A DNA stretch of 64,000 nucleotides from Metaruminococcus_A sp003150405 (lineage in GTDB: Bacteria; Bacillota; Clostridia; Oscillospirales; Ruminococcaceae): the NCBI GenBank assembly GCA_902489745.1, contig CABUBB010000003.1, positions 1 through 64,000 of the forward strand, given 5' to 3'. Under the pieces are notes generated by a model. That model was given only the letters and a program-made list of their open reading frames with translations. It ran no database searches and was not told the DNA's origin. The position numbers and the translations under genes are program-made. Below are positions 7,760 to 16,303 of this stretch, in pieces. How positions within the stretch are numbered: position 1 is the first letter of the stretch; the number at the start of each line of letters is the position of its first letter.

Positions 7760-9966
7760 AAAAGTCTTCGACGAAAATTATTGCGCTTTGCCTTTGCGCC
7801 CTTCTCACAATAGGAGGAATCGCTACAACTGCTTTTGCCTTAAATCTTACCGGCAGTAAAGGTGAAGAAAAGCAGGAAGCACCAAAAGCTACAAACATTG
7901 CAGACAATGCCGGCATCTCCAAGGATGAAACCGTGTATGTCCTTGCCGGATCCGACGGCTCCGTTCAGAAAATCATTGTCAGCGATTGGATCAAGAACTC
8001 CCTCGGTAATGCTGCAGTGAACGATAAATCCGAACTGATGGATGTGGAAAATGTCAAGGGTAATGAAACGTACACCATGAACGGCGACAATATGCGCGTA
8101 TGGGACGCCCATGGCAATGACATTTACTATCAGGGCAATATCGAAAAAGAACTTCCTGTTGACCTTGCTGTCTCTTACAAGCTGGATGGAAAGCCCATCT
8201 CGGCAGACGATTTGGTCGGAAAGAGCGGACATGTGACCATTCGCTTTGACTATCAAAACAAGCAGTACGAAAACGTAGAAATCGACGGCAAGCAAGAGAA
8301 AATCTATGTCCCATTTGCCATGCTTACCGGTGCTTTGCTCAGTGACGATGTGTTTACAAATGTAGAGGTTACGAACGGGAAACTGATCAATGACGGTAGC
8401 CGCACCGCTGTGATCGGGATTGCATTTCCGGGCCTTCAGGAAAACCTTGCGATTTCCAAAGACAAACTGGAAATTCCAGATTATGTGGAGATTGCCGCCG
8501 ATGTAAGCAGCTTCCGGCTCGATATGACGGTGACGCTTGCTACAAATGAGCTTTTCAGCGAACTGGATGCGGATGACTTTGATTCCGTCTCGGAACTTAG
8601 TGCTTCCATGGATGATCTGACCGGCGCCATGGATCAGCTTCTGGATGGTTCTTCGCAGCTTTATGGTGGGCTTGCTACATTGCTTGAAAAATCGGATGAA
8701 CTTGTGGAGGGAATCAATCAGCTTGCTACTGGAGCGGAGAGCCTCAAAAACGGAACCGGCAGCCTGGATGCAGGAGCAACCGAACTTCAAGCCGGAGCAG
8801 CCGAGCTTTGCGAAGGTCTGAACACCCTTGCATTGAACAACGACACCTTAAATGGCGGAGCCAAACAGGTATTTGATACGCTGCTCTCTACGGCGAACAC
8901 CCAGCTTGCAGCCGCAGGACTGGACGTCCCGACCCTGACAACTGACAATTATGCAAAAGTTTTGAACGGGGTTATTGCATCGCTGGACGAAAACGCCGTA
9001 TATGAGCAGGCACTGAACCAAGTAACAGCAGCCGTGGAAGCGCAGAGAGACATGATTACACAGCAGGTCACGGCGACTGTTCAGGTGCAAGTAACCGCGC
9101 AGGTCACAGCCGCCGTCAAAGAGGAAGTGACCGCGCAGGTGACCGAAGCCGTTCGGAATACCGTAGCAGAGCAGGTCATTCAGTCTGTTTTACATATGGA
9201 TAAAGCGTCTTATGATGCCGCTATTGCCGCCGGTCGGATAGATCAAGGAACACAGGAGAAAATCGAAGCTACGATAGAACAGCAGATGCAGTCCGAGCAG
9301 ATACTCCAGCAGATTCAGGCAGGGGTAGATGGGCAGATGGCAACCCAACCGATTCAGGATACCATTGCCGCAAAGGTGGGTGAGCAGATACAAAGAGAAG
9401 CCATTGAGCAGACAATCGCACAGCAGACAGAGCTTCAGATTCAGAAGATTATCTCGAAACAAATGGCGTCTGACGAGGTGCAGGCACAGCTTGCCGCCGC
9501 TGCGGATGGTGCAAAATCGGTCATCGCACTCAAATCCTCCCTTGACAGCTATAACGCATTCTATCTCGGCCTGCAAAGCTATACAGCCGGTGTAGCCGAC
9601 GCTGCGGCTGGAGCCGGAACCTTGAAGGCCGGAACGGATGACTTGAAGATCGGCACTTCCGCACTTGCTGCTGGAGCTTCGCAGCTTTACGATGGAATCC
9701 TTACACTGAAAAACGGAACGCCGGCTCTGGTGGACGGGATCACCCAGCTTCGTGACGGCGCTATGCAGCTTTACGATGGACTGAAAGAATTTAACGAAGA
9801 AGGTATTCAAAAGCTGGTGGATGCGGTGGACGGCGATCTCGACGGACTAATGACCAGATTCCACGCGACAAGAGATGTGTCCCTACGCTATAAGAATTTT
9901 GCAGGCGCAAGCGAGGATATGGACGGTCAGGTAAAATTCATTTATCGCACAGATTCCATCGGATAA
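7756..9966 (+). CDS. Secreted heptad-repeat (YhgE/Pip-like) protein, 736 aa
   Basis: A signal-type N-terminus (MKKSSTKIIALCLCALL, then AFA) indicates export. Residues ~30-270 form a beta-rich domain. Residues ~275-375 and ~617-692 carry GxxxLxxG-type heptads (for example TGAESLKNGTGSLDAGATEL and AAGASQLYDGILTL), as in the YhgE/Pip family. Between them is a long helical stretch (~400-610) rich in Gln, Val, Thr and Ala, including a run of AQVT-type repeats at ~416-475. Unlike full YhgE, no membrane domain follows. Translation is coupled to the MMPL gene, so it is probably the external partner of that exporter. The operon ends in a strong terminator. Confidence 0.75.
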   Translation: MKKSSTKIIALCLCALLTIGGIATTAFALNLTGSKGEEKQEAPKATNIADNAGISKDETVYVLAGSDGSVQKIIVSDWIKNSLGNAAVNDKSELMDVENVKGNETYTMNGDNMRVWDAHGNDIYYQGNIEKELPVDLAVSYKLDGKPISADDLVGKSGHVTIRFDYQNKQYENVEIDGKQEKIYVPFAMLTGALLSDDVFTNVEVTNGKLINDGSRTAVIGIAFPGLQENLAISKDKLEIPDYVEIAADVSSFRLDMTVTLATNELFSELDADDFDSVSELSASMDDLTGAMDQLLDGSSQLYGGLATLLEKSDELVEGINQLATGAESLKNGTGSLDAGATELQAGAAELCEGLNTLALNNDTLNGGAKQVFDTLLSTANTQLAAAGLDVPTLTTDNYAKVLNGVIASLDENAVYEQALNQVTAAVEAQRDMITQQVTATVQVQVTAQVTAAVKEEVTAQVTEAVRNTVAEQVIQSVLHMDKASYDAAIAAGRIDQGTQEKIEATIEQQMQSEQILQQIQAGVDGQMATQPIQDTIAAKVGEQIQREAIEQTIAQQTELQIQKIISKQMASDEVQAQLAAAADGAKSVIALKSSLDSYNAFYLGLQSYTAGVADAAAGAGTLKAGTDDLKIGTSALAAGASQLYDGILTLKNGTPALVDGITQLRDGAMQLYDGLKEFNEEGIQKLVDAVDGDLDGLMTRFHATRDVSLRYKNFAGASEDMDGQVKFIYRTDSIG

Positions 9967-10028
9967 ATCTGTTGGTGCAATAAAACTTTAGCACACCTTT
10001 TCGATTTTCCTTAAAATCGAGCAATTTC

Positions 10029-10064
10029 GACGGATTCTCCGATTTTGGAGAATCCGTCTTTTTT
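10029..10064 (+). terminator. Intrinsic terminator of HdeD-MMPL-heptad operon
   Basis: A 12-bp stem (GACGGATTCTCC with GGAGAATCCGTC) is followed by six T. Confidence 0.88.
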
Positions 10065-10152
10065 GACAGTGTTCTTCTGCTTTTCAACCATTTATGATGT
10101 AGTTACAGCTCAGATGAAGCGAGCTGAACAACACTAAGATGGAGGAAACAAA

Positions 10153-10547
10153 ATGAAGATTTCAGCGACAATCAAAAAAATGGGCATTGAACAAACCGTG
10201 AAGTATTTGTATAAAGACCCCGAAAAAATCTTTGAGCCCTGATGGACTGGGCAGATAAATTCAGCGGAGATAACTATGTGACGCAGCGCAAGTCCATCCC
10301 CTATCTTCATCCGGTGCTGTCATTCGCGGTGGTATTTGTGATTTTATCTGTGGGACTGCGAATTACCCCGAACTTCTACCGCACGCTGGTCGCTTACCCG
10401 TTGAAAGCAGCCATCATGATTCTAACCGGTGTTGTTCCTGTGGTATGGGTGAGTTTCCTGATCGTCACAGCAATCGTATGTCTGCGGCTGTGTCAGAGCA
10501 AAGAAGAAAAAGAACCGATTGGAGTGAAGCTGTTATGGATGCGCTGA
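10153..10547 (+). pseudogene. Radical-SAM protein N-terminus fused to a membrane-protein end
   Basis: A good RBS (GGAGG) precedes ATG 10153. The first 29 residues (MKISATIKKMGIEQTVKYLY) and, after a frameshift at the poly-A near 10224, MDWADKFSGDNYVTQRK are the start of a clostridial radical-SAM protein I recognise by this N-terminus. The CxxxCxxC cluster region is absent. From about 10296 the frame instead gives two TM helices (HPVLSFAVVFVILSVGL and AIMILTGVVPVVWVSFLIV) and a charged end, the tail of another, unidentified membrane protein. So the locus suffered both a frameshift and a deletion fusion. The frame's end overlaps the next gene's start. Confidence 0.6.
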
Positions 10548-11620
10548 TTCTTTCCTGCGGAACGGGAGGCGAACATAACAGCGCAGGCGAGGCCATAGAG
10601 CAGGCACTCGTTGCCAAAGATTCTCATGTCATGAAGCTGAACCCGTATCTTTTGAAAAGCGAAAAGACTGCGAAGACGGTCAACAACGCATACATCCGGC
10701 TAGTGCAGAAAATGCCGGGCGCGTTCGGAGCCGCATACCGCTTGGGGAACGCTTATCGGAAGCTGCCGATTTCCTCGCCGGTCTATGAACATTTGACGGA
10801 AAACCGTTTTGACTGCATTGTCACGACCCATCTCTTTCCTGCGGAAATCCTTACAAATCTCAAACGGAATGGAAAAGCGATACCGCCTACCTATTTTATC
10901 GCAACGGATTATACCTGTATTTCCTTTACTGAAGAAACTGACTGCGACTACTATATCATCCCTGCCGTGGAACTGATCGGCGAGTTTGCGGCAAAGGGGA
11001 TTGCGCGGAAAAAAATTGTTCCTCTCGGCATCCCAGTAAAGCGGCAGTTCTATCAAACAGCCGACAAAACCGAATTGCGAAAACACCTCGGAATCTATTT
11101 GAAAAAAATCTGTGTCCTGATTGCGGGCGGGAGCATCGGCGCGGGGTGGATCGGGCGGATCATTCCTCTTCTTTTGGAGCGTTAAGGGGAAAGCGTCCAG
11201 CTTATCGTCGTATGCGGGAACAATCGAGAATTGTATCAAACGCTTTCCAAAGCCTTTGGAAACAAATGTGAGGTTCTGGAATTCACCATGCAAATGGCGG
11301 ACTATAGACGTGCCTGCGATATATTTCTCTCCAAGCCTGGAGGTCTTTCCTCCACAGAAGCAGCGGTGGTCGGCACAGCCCTCGTCCATATCACGCCGAT
11401 TCCGGGCTGTGAAAATCGAAATATGCACTTTTTTGTTAAAAACGGAATGAGCCTTGCGGTCACCGCTCCGCACACTCAACTGCTGGATGCCTGTGATTGC
11501 CTGATGAATGTCGCTGCAAGAGAAAAAATGATCGAAAACCGGCAAAAGGTTATATCAAGAGACGCTTCTGATGCCATGTGTACGTTTATTGAAAAAAGGA
11601 TTAAGAAGGCATCTGTCTGA
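10535..11620 (+). pseudogene. MGDG synthase/UgtP-like glycosyltransferase with one premature stop
   Basis: The N-terminal half (CGTGGEHNSAGEAIEQAL, then IVTTHLFPAEIL) is the MGDG-synthase domain that binds a diacylglycerol acceptor. The same frame continues after TAA 11183-11185 through ELYQTLSKAFGNKCEVLEF and FLSKPGGLSSTEAA, the GT28-like sugar-nucleotide domain with its SKPGG motif, to the stop at 11618. The two parts add up to the usual ~360 residues, and only this one TAA breaks them. If repaired it would be a processive glycolipid synthase. It could also be a sequencing error; otherwise a recent pseudogene, as the downstream half shows no further damage. Confidence 0.75.
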
Positions 11621-11695
11621 ACAGGAGGTTTGCTTGCGTGGAGTGACCTGCAGAAACATCACGAAGGCAATGAGCCTCAGGAGGTTTAAATCACT

Positions 11696-12250
11696 ATGTC
11701 ACAGGTAACAAAACGGGCCCTGGAACAATCGCTGAAAAACCAATTGTTAAAAAAACCGTTGAATAAAATTACGGTCAGCAATATTGCCGACGATTGCGGT
11801 ATCAATCGCATGACCTTTTATTACCATTTCAAGGATATTTACGATCTGGTGGAATGGTCTTGCCTTGAAGATGCCAAGAGAGCGCTAGATGAAAAAAAGA
11901 CTTATGAAACATGGCAACAGGGACTTTTGCAAATTTTTGAGGCTGTCGAGGAAAATAAGCCGTTTATTCTAAACGTCTACCACTGCGTCCACCGTGAGCA
12001 GGTCGAAAAATATCTGCAGCCGCTTGTAGACCAACTTTTGCTTGATATAATCAATGAAGAGGTCGGCGATATGACCATCCGGGATGAAGACAAGCAATTC
12101 ATTGCTCAGATCTATTCGTATATATTTATAGGACTGATGCTCGACTGGATCAAGGACAACATGCGCGAGGACCCGCAAACGATAGTAAACCGGCTCACCA
12201 AGCTGATCAAAGGCTCCATGTCGGAAGCTCTGTCCCGATTTAAAATATAA
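11696..12250 (+). CDS. TetR/AcrR-family regulator, 184 aa, beside oleate hydratase
   Basis: The N-terminal HTH reads KITVSNIADDCGINRMTFYYHFKDIYDL and is followed by a helical DhaS-like C-terminal domain. It is close in layout to the TetR at 4351, so both may be paralogues or one may have been copied with the island. The start follows CAGGAGG. A terminator, then a promoter with a palindrome, separate it from oleate hydratase, the likely target. Proteins of this type often sense fatty acids or other small hydrophobic molecules; the ligand here is unknown. Confidence 0.88.
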   Translation: MSQVTKRALEQSLKNQLLKKPLNKITVSNIADDCGINRMTFYYHFKDIYDLVEWSCLEDAKRALDEKKTYETWQQGLLQIFEAVEENKPFILNVYHCVHREQVEKYLQPLVDQLLLDIINEEVGDMTIRDEDKQFIAQIYSYIFIGLMLDWIKDNMREDPQTIVNRLTKLIKGSMSEALSRFKI

Positions 12251-12293
12251 TTTTATCATTTTTGCAGATCTGATAAAATTTTTTACACCTTTT

Positions 12294-12328
12294 GCCCTGT
12301 GATAAAAGTCTTATCACAGGGCTTTTCC
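12294..12328 (+). terminator. Intrinsic terminator after TetR gene
   Basis: A perfect 12-bp stem (GCCCTGTGATAA with TTATCACAGGGC), five-base loop, then TTTT. Confidence 0.85.
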
Positions 12329-12332
12329 TGTT

Positions 12333-12362
12333 TATTGTAAACAATATTCCGGCGAGTATAAT
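12333..12362 (+). promoter_or_regulatory. Promoter of oleate hydratase with overlapping palindromic operator
   Basis: TTGTAA (12335-12340) and TATAAT (12357-12362) are 16 bp apart. The palindrome TATTGT-AA-ACAATA (12333-12346) covers the -35 box, a place where a TetR-type repressor would block transcription. That the adjacent TetR binds it is inference. Confidence 0.55.
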
Positions 12363-12398
12363 GAAATCATAAAAAGAAAAGCTCAGGAGGTTTTCACT

Positions 12399-14192
12399 AT
12401 GTATTATTCTGCAGGTACTTATGAATCATTTGCCCACCCGGAAAAGCCAAAGGATGTCGATAAAAAATCGGCCTATATCATCGGTACAGGTTTGGCCGGC
12501 CTGACGGCGGCATTTTATCTTGTCCGCGATGGACAGATGAAGGGCGAGCACATCCATCTGCTTGAAAAACTGGATTTGGCAGGCGGCAGCTGCGATGGCC
12601 GCAAGGACATCACCAAGGGCTTCTTTATGAGAGGCGGCCGCGAGATGGACAACCACTTCGAGATCATGTGGGACACCTTCCGTGATGTTCCGTCTATCGA
12701 GACCCCCGGCGTTTCGGTGCTTGACGAATATTATTGGCTTAATAAGCACGATCCCAACTACTCCCTGTGCCGTGCGAGTGTGAATCGCGGCGAAGACGCC
12801 CACACCGACAAGCAGTTCAAGCTGGATAAGGACTCCGCCATGGCGCTGTCCAAACTGTTCCTGACGCCAGAAAAGGATCTGGAGGACAAGAAGATCTCCG
12901 ATGTGCTGCCTGAATCCTTCTGGAGCACCAACTTCTGGCTTTACTGGCAGACGATGTTTGCGTTCCAGCGCTGGTCCAGCGCTCTGGAAATGAAACGGTA
13001 TCTGTGCCGTTATGTCCATCACATCGATGGCCTGCCCGATTTTAGTGCCCTGCGCTTCACCAAGTACAACCAGTATGAAAGCATGATCCTGCCGCTGGTG
13101 AAATATTTGGAGTCTCACGGCGTGCGCATCAAGTATGGCATGGATGTCAAGAATGTCGTCATCGAAACCGATGGTGACAAAAAAACAGCCCGTCAGATCG
13201 TCTATGTGAAGGACGGCAAGGAGCAGACCATTGACCTGATCGAGGACGACCTGGTGTTCATCACCAACGGCTGTTGCACCGACACTTCCTGCTACGGCGA
13301 TCAGACCCATGCCCCTGACCTGTCTGGCGTGAAGAATGGCTACGGCGAGTCGTGGGATATGTGGAAAGCCATTGCCGCTCAGGCGAAGAACGGCGAGTAC
13401 GGCAATCCGGATAAATTCTGCTCCGATGTAGAGGCCACCAACTGGATGAGCGCTACGGTGGCAACCTCCAACGAGGAAATCATCCAGCATATTATGAACA
13501 TCTGCAAGCGTGATCCCCGCGCTGGTAAAGTAACCACTGGCGGTATCGTCACCGTCAAGGACAGCACCGACAACTGGTACCTCTCCTGGACAATCAACCG
13601 TCAGCCCCAGTTCAAGTCGCAGGATAAGAACATGGTGCTTGTGTGGTTGTATTCGCTAAATACCAATAAGGAAGGGAACTATGTGAAGAAGACCATGCGG
13701 GATTGCACCGGTGAGGAAGTCTGTCGTGAGTGGCTGTACCACATCGGTATGCCGGAACAAAAGATTGACACTCTGGCGCATGATGCCTGCAACACGACCA
13801 CCTGCTTCATGCCCTATATCAACGCCTTCTTCCAGCCTCGCAAGGAATCTGACCGACCCAAGGTTGTGCCCGACAGCTCCGTGAACTTCGCATTCATCGG
13901 TCAGTTCGCAGAGACTCCCCGGGACACCATCTTCACTACAGAGTATTCCATGCGTACCGGAATGGAGTCGGTATACACGCTGCTGGATATTGACCGGGGT
14001 GTGCCGGAAGTGTGGGGTAGTAAGTATGATGTGCGGGAGCTGCTGCGTGCATGTTACTATGCCATCGATAAAAAGCCTATCAGCGAAGCGCCTCTGTCCT
14101 TCAAGGAGAAGGAAATGCTTAAGATGATCCTGAAAAAAGTCAAGGGTACAGACATTGAAATTTTGCTGAAAGAAAGCGGCCTCGTCAAGTAA
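12399..14192 (+). CDS. ohyA: Oleate hydratase, 597 aa
   Basis: A full-length FAD-dependent oleate hydratase (formerly myosin-cross-reactive antigen), which adds water to the cis-9 double bond of oleate and similar acids to give 10-hydroxy fatty acids. The FAD-binding loop is GTGLAGLTAAF at residues 29-39; other family blocks are FFMRGGREMDNHFEIMWD, GLPDFSALRFTKYNQYESM and FAFIGQFAETPRDTIFTTEYS. The length fits the family. The start follows CAGGAGG. The enzyme is cytoplasmic or peripheral to the membrane. It is used to detoxify unsaturated fatty acids, consistent with nearby TetR, MMPL and glycolipid-type genes. Own promoter and terminator make it monocistronic. Confidence 0.97.
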   Translation: MYYSAGTYESFAHPEKPKDVDKKSAYIIGTGLAGLTAAFYLVRDGQMKGEHIHLLEKLDLAGGSCDGRKDITKGFFMRGGREMDNHFEIMWDTFRDVPSIETPGVSVLDEYYWLNKHDPNYSLCRASVNRGEDAHTDKQFKLDKDSAMALSKLFLTPEKDLEDKKISDVLPESFWSTNFWLYWQTMFAFQRWSSALEMKRYLCRYVHHIDGLPDFSALRFTKYNQYESMILPLVKYLESHGVRIKYGMDVKNVVIETDGDKKTARQIVYVKDGKEQTIDLIEDDLVFITNGCCTDTSCYGDQTHAPDLSGVKNGYGESWDMWKAIAAQAKNGEYGNPDKFCSDVEATNWMSATVATSNEEIIQHIMNICKRDPRAGKVTTGGIVTVKDSTDNWYLSWTINRQPQFKSQDKNMVLVWLYSLNTNKEGNYVKKTMRDCTGEEVCREWLYHIGMPEQKIDTLAHDACNTTTCFMPYINAFFQPRKESDRPKVVPDSSVNFAFIGQFAETPRDTIFTTEYSMRTGMESVYTLLDIDRGVPEVWGSKYDVRELLRACYYAIDKKPISEAPLSFKEKEMLKMILKKVKGTDIEILLKESGLVK

Positions 14193-14214
14193 AAAACTAC
14201 AAAATTCAACGGGT

Positions 14215-14250
14215 GACTGCCGATGAGAAAAGCGTCGGCAGTCGCATTTG
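14215..14250 (+). terminator. Intrinsic terminator of ohyA
   Basis: A 9-bp stem (GACTGCCGA with TCGGCAGTC) with weak T-rich tail. No gene is seen between here and 14804; the stretch is AT-rich and holds only the hairpin at 14733. Confidence 0.6.
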
Positions 14251-14732
14251 CTTAAAAGAGAGAAATGCGCATTGGTGGGATTTTCCTAACTGCGAAGCGA
14301 TGGGGGTTATCCATTATTCTGCCAAACTGTTTCAGAGTGGCGTTCTTCGTATTTTATTTCCGCCGAAAAGCAAATAATGCATGAAAACGGATAAACAACA
14401 TAAGCGTGGAGGGCTTTGTGAAAGCCAACAACGGCAGCTGTGAAAATAGTCATTTCCCAAAAGCGTTAAATATCATTGGTCTGATGCATGGCCGCAACAT
14501 ACCCTTTGGAGTCTCCATCTGCCACACCAGAATGAAATGTAAATGTGAAAGAATCAGACGTACAGACGCAGAGCCGATGATTATGCGAAAAAACGCAGAC
14601 CATCAGCTCATACTGTCTGATAAACAAAAAAGCAGCCTTGCGGCTACTTTCAAGTCGATTTTTAAGTTTTAATTGGAATTGTATTTTTGTAAACATCCCG
14701 CATATACGACTCTCGTTCTGCCTCATGAACAG

Positions 14733-14773
14733 CAGGGATGGGGATAAGACTTCAAGCCTTATCCCCATCCCTG
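14733..14773. repeat. Perfect 16-bp inverted repeat
   Basis: CAGGGATGGGGATAAG and its exact complement flank a nine-base loop. It lies just after the end of the minus-strand gerQ-like gene, so it may stop that transcript, but neither side has a T run of the usual kind. It might also be an RNA processing site or a palindromic repeat unit. Confidence 0.55.
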
Positions 14774-14804
14774 CAAAAACAATGGTACGCCTCCCTGAAC
14801 CGCG

Positions 14805-15212
14805 TCAGCCGCGTCCATTGGAATTGGTATTGGGCAGGATATTGTAGTTGCGCCGCGGACGATCACCCGGCAGATAAAAATGGACGAATTTTACCGAGAA
14901 AATATCGCAGACGATGAAAATCTTGGTCTGATCATCATAAAGCGTCACGTAGCTGACCCCTACGTGATACAAGATTCCCTGCTTGCGCATAATCATGCTG
15001 GTGCCAATTAAGAATTCCACTACAACATATTCCCCAACGTTTTGTCCCAAAATCTGCTGCATGGAACCGCGCATCTCTTCGTTGTCAAAGCTCGGCTGCG
15101 GCGGGGAGGTAAAACTGACCATTCTTCGGGTTCCATCCGGAAACTCCTGGTAATTCCCACCCGGACGGACTTCACCCCCCTGATTGTAATTCATAGAATT
15201 ATTGTTGTCCAT
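14805..15212 (-). CDS. gerQ: Spore coat GerQ-like protein, 135 aa
   Basis: The C-terminal ~85 residues (MQQILGQNVGEYVVVEFL, then MRKQGILYHVGVSYVTLYD and IVCDIFSVKFVHFYLP) show the small beta-rich pattern of GerQ, the coat protein that in Bacillus is cross-linked into the spore and holds the cortex hydrolase CwlJ in place. The N-terminus is a disordered Asn/Gly/Gln-rich segment, usual for coat proteins. The gene starts 22 bases after the cwlJ-like stop and has GGAGG before ATG. The pairing with cwlJ supports the call. Family assignment is by eye. Confidence 0.65.
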   Translation of the reverse strand: MDNNNSMNYNQGGEVRPGGNYQEFPDGTRRMVSFTSPPQPSFDNEEMRGSMQQILGQNVGEYVVVEFLIGTSMIMRKQGILYHVGVSYVTLYDDQTKIFIVCDIFSVKFVHFYLPGDRPRRNYNILPNTNSNGRG

Positions 15213-15234
15213 ACGCTGTCCTCCGTCGTTTCAA

Positions 15235-15663
15235 TCAGGTCAATGCATACGCTTCGGTTGGATTGTAGAAACAATGGTCGCCAATTCGAATAACAAACTG
15301 CCCCACATTGGAGGGAAAATTTGGCCGGCAGGTTGGTTGAAACGGATTAAAATACCACAAAGCAAAACCGAGATTGGTCAACCGGTTCCCTGCAATAGCC
15401 CAGTTGGCAATGTCATAATGAATTTGCTCAGGCGACATATTGTAAATGGTCTGCGCATTATAACGGCCCCCGACCGTTTCCCGCACACAGTCAAACTGAC
15501 CCGGCTGGTAAATGACCGTGCGGATGGTATGATACCGGCTGTACTCCCCATACGTAATATGCACCCGGTTCATTACAACACAGGCAACCGCTTTCATCCC
15601 ATTTTCGCCCTCTCCGCCTGCCTCGCATCTTAAAATCCGCGCCAGTATTTCCAAATCAGACAT
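15235..15663 (-). CDS. cwlJ: Spore cortex-lytic hydrolase, SleB/CwlJ family, 142 aa
   Basis: A single hydrolase domain of the SleB/CwlJ type: LARILRCEAGGEGENGM (E14 is the probable catalytic glutamate), VACVVMNRV, and a C-terminal WYFNPFQP. There is no signal peptide and no peptidoglycan-binding domain, which points to CwlJ rather than SleB. CwlJ degrades the spore cortex at germination and depends on GerQ, encoded next. ATG 15663 was chosen because AGGGAGGGAG lies just upstream; an in-frame codon ten residues earlier has no such site. A sporulation-type promoter precedes it. Mother-cell expression is inferred. Confidence 0.82.
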   Translation of the reverse strand: MSDLEILARILRCEAGGEGENGMKAVACVVMNRVHITYGEYSRYHTIRTVIYQPGQFDCVRETVGGRYNAQTIYNMSPEQIHYDIANWAIAGNRLTNLGFALWYFNPFQPTCRPNFPSNVGQFVIRIGDHCFYNPTEAYALT

Positions 15664-15709
15664 ATCATACTCCCTCCCTGCGCGTTTTTTCACTGCATTG
15701 TCTCTGGTT

Positions 15710-15737
15710 TACTATATGTGCAGTCAGAGGGGCTTAT
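15710..15737 (-). promoter_or_regulatory. Candidate mother-cell (sigma-E or sigma-K) promoter of cwlJ-gerQ
   Basis: On the minus strand, ATA (15735-15737) and CATATAGTA (15710-15718) are 16 bp apart. The second matches the CATAnnnTA -10 of sigma-K and is close to sigma-E's CATACAnT. About 45 bp before the start codon. Confidence 0.45.
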
Positions 15738-15821
15738 GCAGAAAAAATGTATCTTCACTGTCATACGGCTGTTATCACCGGTTATATCATCTTAAATGGA
15801 AGAAAAGAATCCCACAAATAA

Positions 15822-15857
15822 AAAATCCTAGCTGTATTTTATACAGCTAGGATTTTT
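15822..15857. terminator. Bidirectional intrinsic terminator
   Basis: A 16-bp A/T-flanked stem (AAAATCCTAGCTGTAT and its complement) lies downstream of the GtrA-like gene on the minus strand. Confidence 0.85.
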
Positions 15858-15871
15858 ACCTTTTTTCAACT

Positions 15872-16303
15872 TTACTTCTCGGCTTCCTGCTTACCCGCTT
15901 TAAAGGCAAAAAAGCGCTGGCCAACATAATTAAACAGAGTGAAAAACACCATTCCGGCCAGCATAGAGAGCTGTTCCACCACATTCTGCGGCAGTGCCAA
16001 AGCGGAGAGCGACCAGAACACCAGCGGCTTTGCCAAACTGTATGCAAGCAGATAACAAACCGCAGCATTTACCGTAAATTTCAACGCCGTTTTCCAAACC
16101 GGCTCATGACTTTCAAAGGTAAATCTCCGGTTGAGCACAAAGCTGAGGATACTCCCAAGCACATAGGAAACAGCCGAAGAACCCCAGTAGCCAAAACCTG
16201 CAAGGTTATACAGCAGAAACATCACCACAGCGCTGAATACGGTGTTAAGCACGCCCACCAACAAAAATTTGGCTAGCTTGATGTCAAAAAATTTATCCTT
16301 CAT
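15872..16303 (-). CDS. GtrA-family membrane protein, 143 aa
   Basis: Four TM helices (KFLLVGVLNTVFSAVVMFLL, then SYVLGSILSFVLNRRFTF and two more) match GtrA, a proposed flippase or partner for polyprenyl-linked sugars. The FVLNRRFTF segment after helix 2 is typical. ATG 16303 (MKDKFFD) has a GGGGAG-type RBS and overlaps the end of the glycosyltransferase gene by 11 bases, so the two are coupled. GtrB-like enzyme plus GtrA is the known pair that makes and flips undecaprenyl-phosphate sugar for wall or surface glycan decoration. No third, transferring GT-C enzyme is seen nearby. Confidence 0.85.
   Translation of the reverse strand: MKDKFFDIKLAKFLLVGVLNTVFSAVVMFLLYNLAGFGYWGSSAVSYVLGSILSFVLNRRFTFESHEPVWKTALKFTVNAAVCYLLAYSLAKPLVFWSLSALALPQNVVEQLSMLAGMVFFTLFNYVGQRFFAFKAGKQEAEK

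Noticed and set aside
7840..8790. 316-codon minus-strand frame opposite the heptad protein
   Set aside because: Shadow of a coding gene; no start site or domain.
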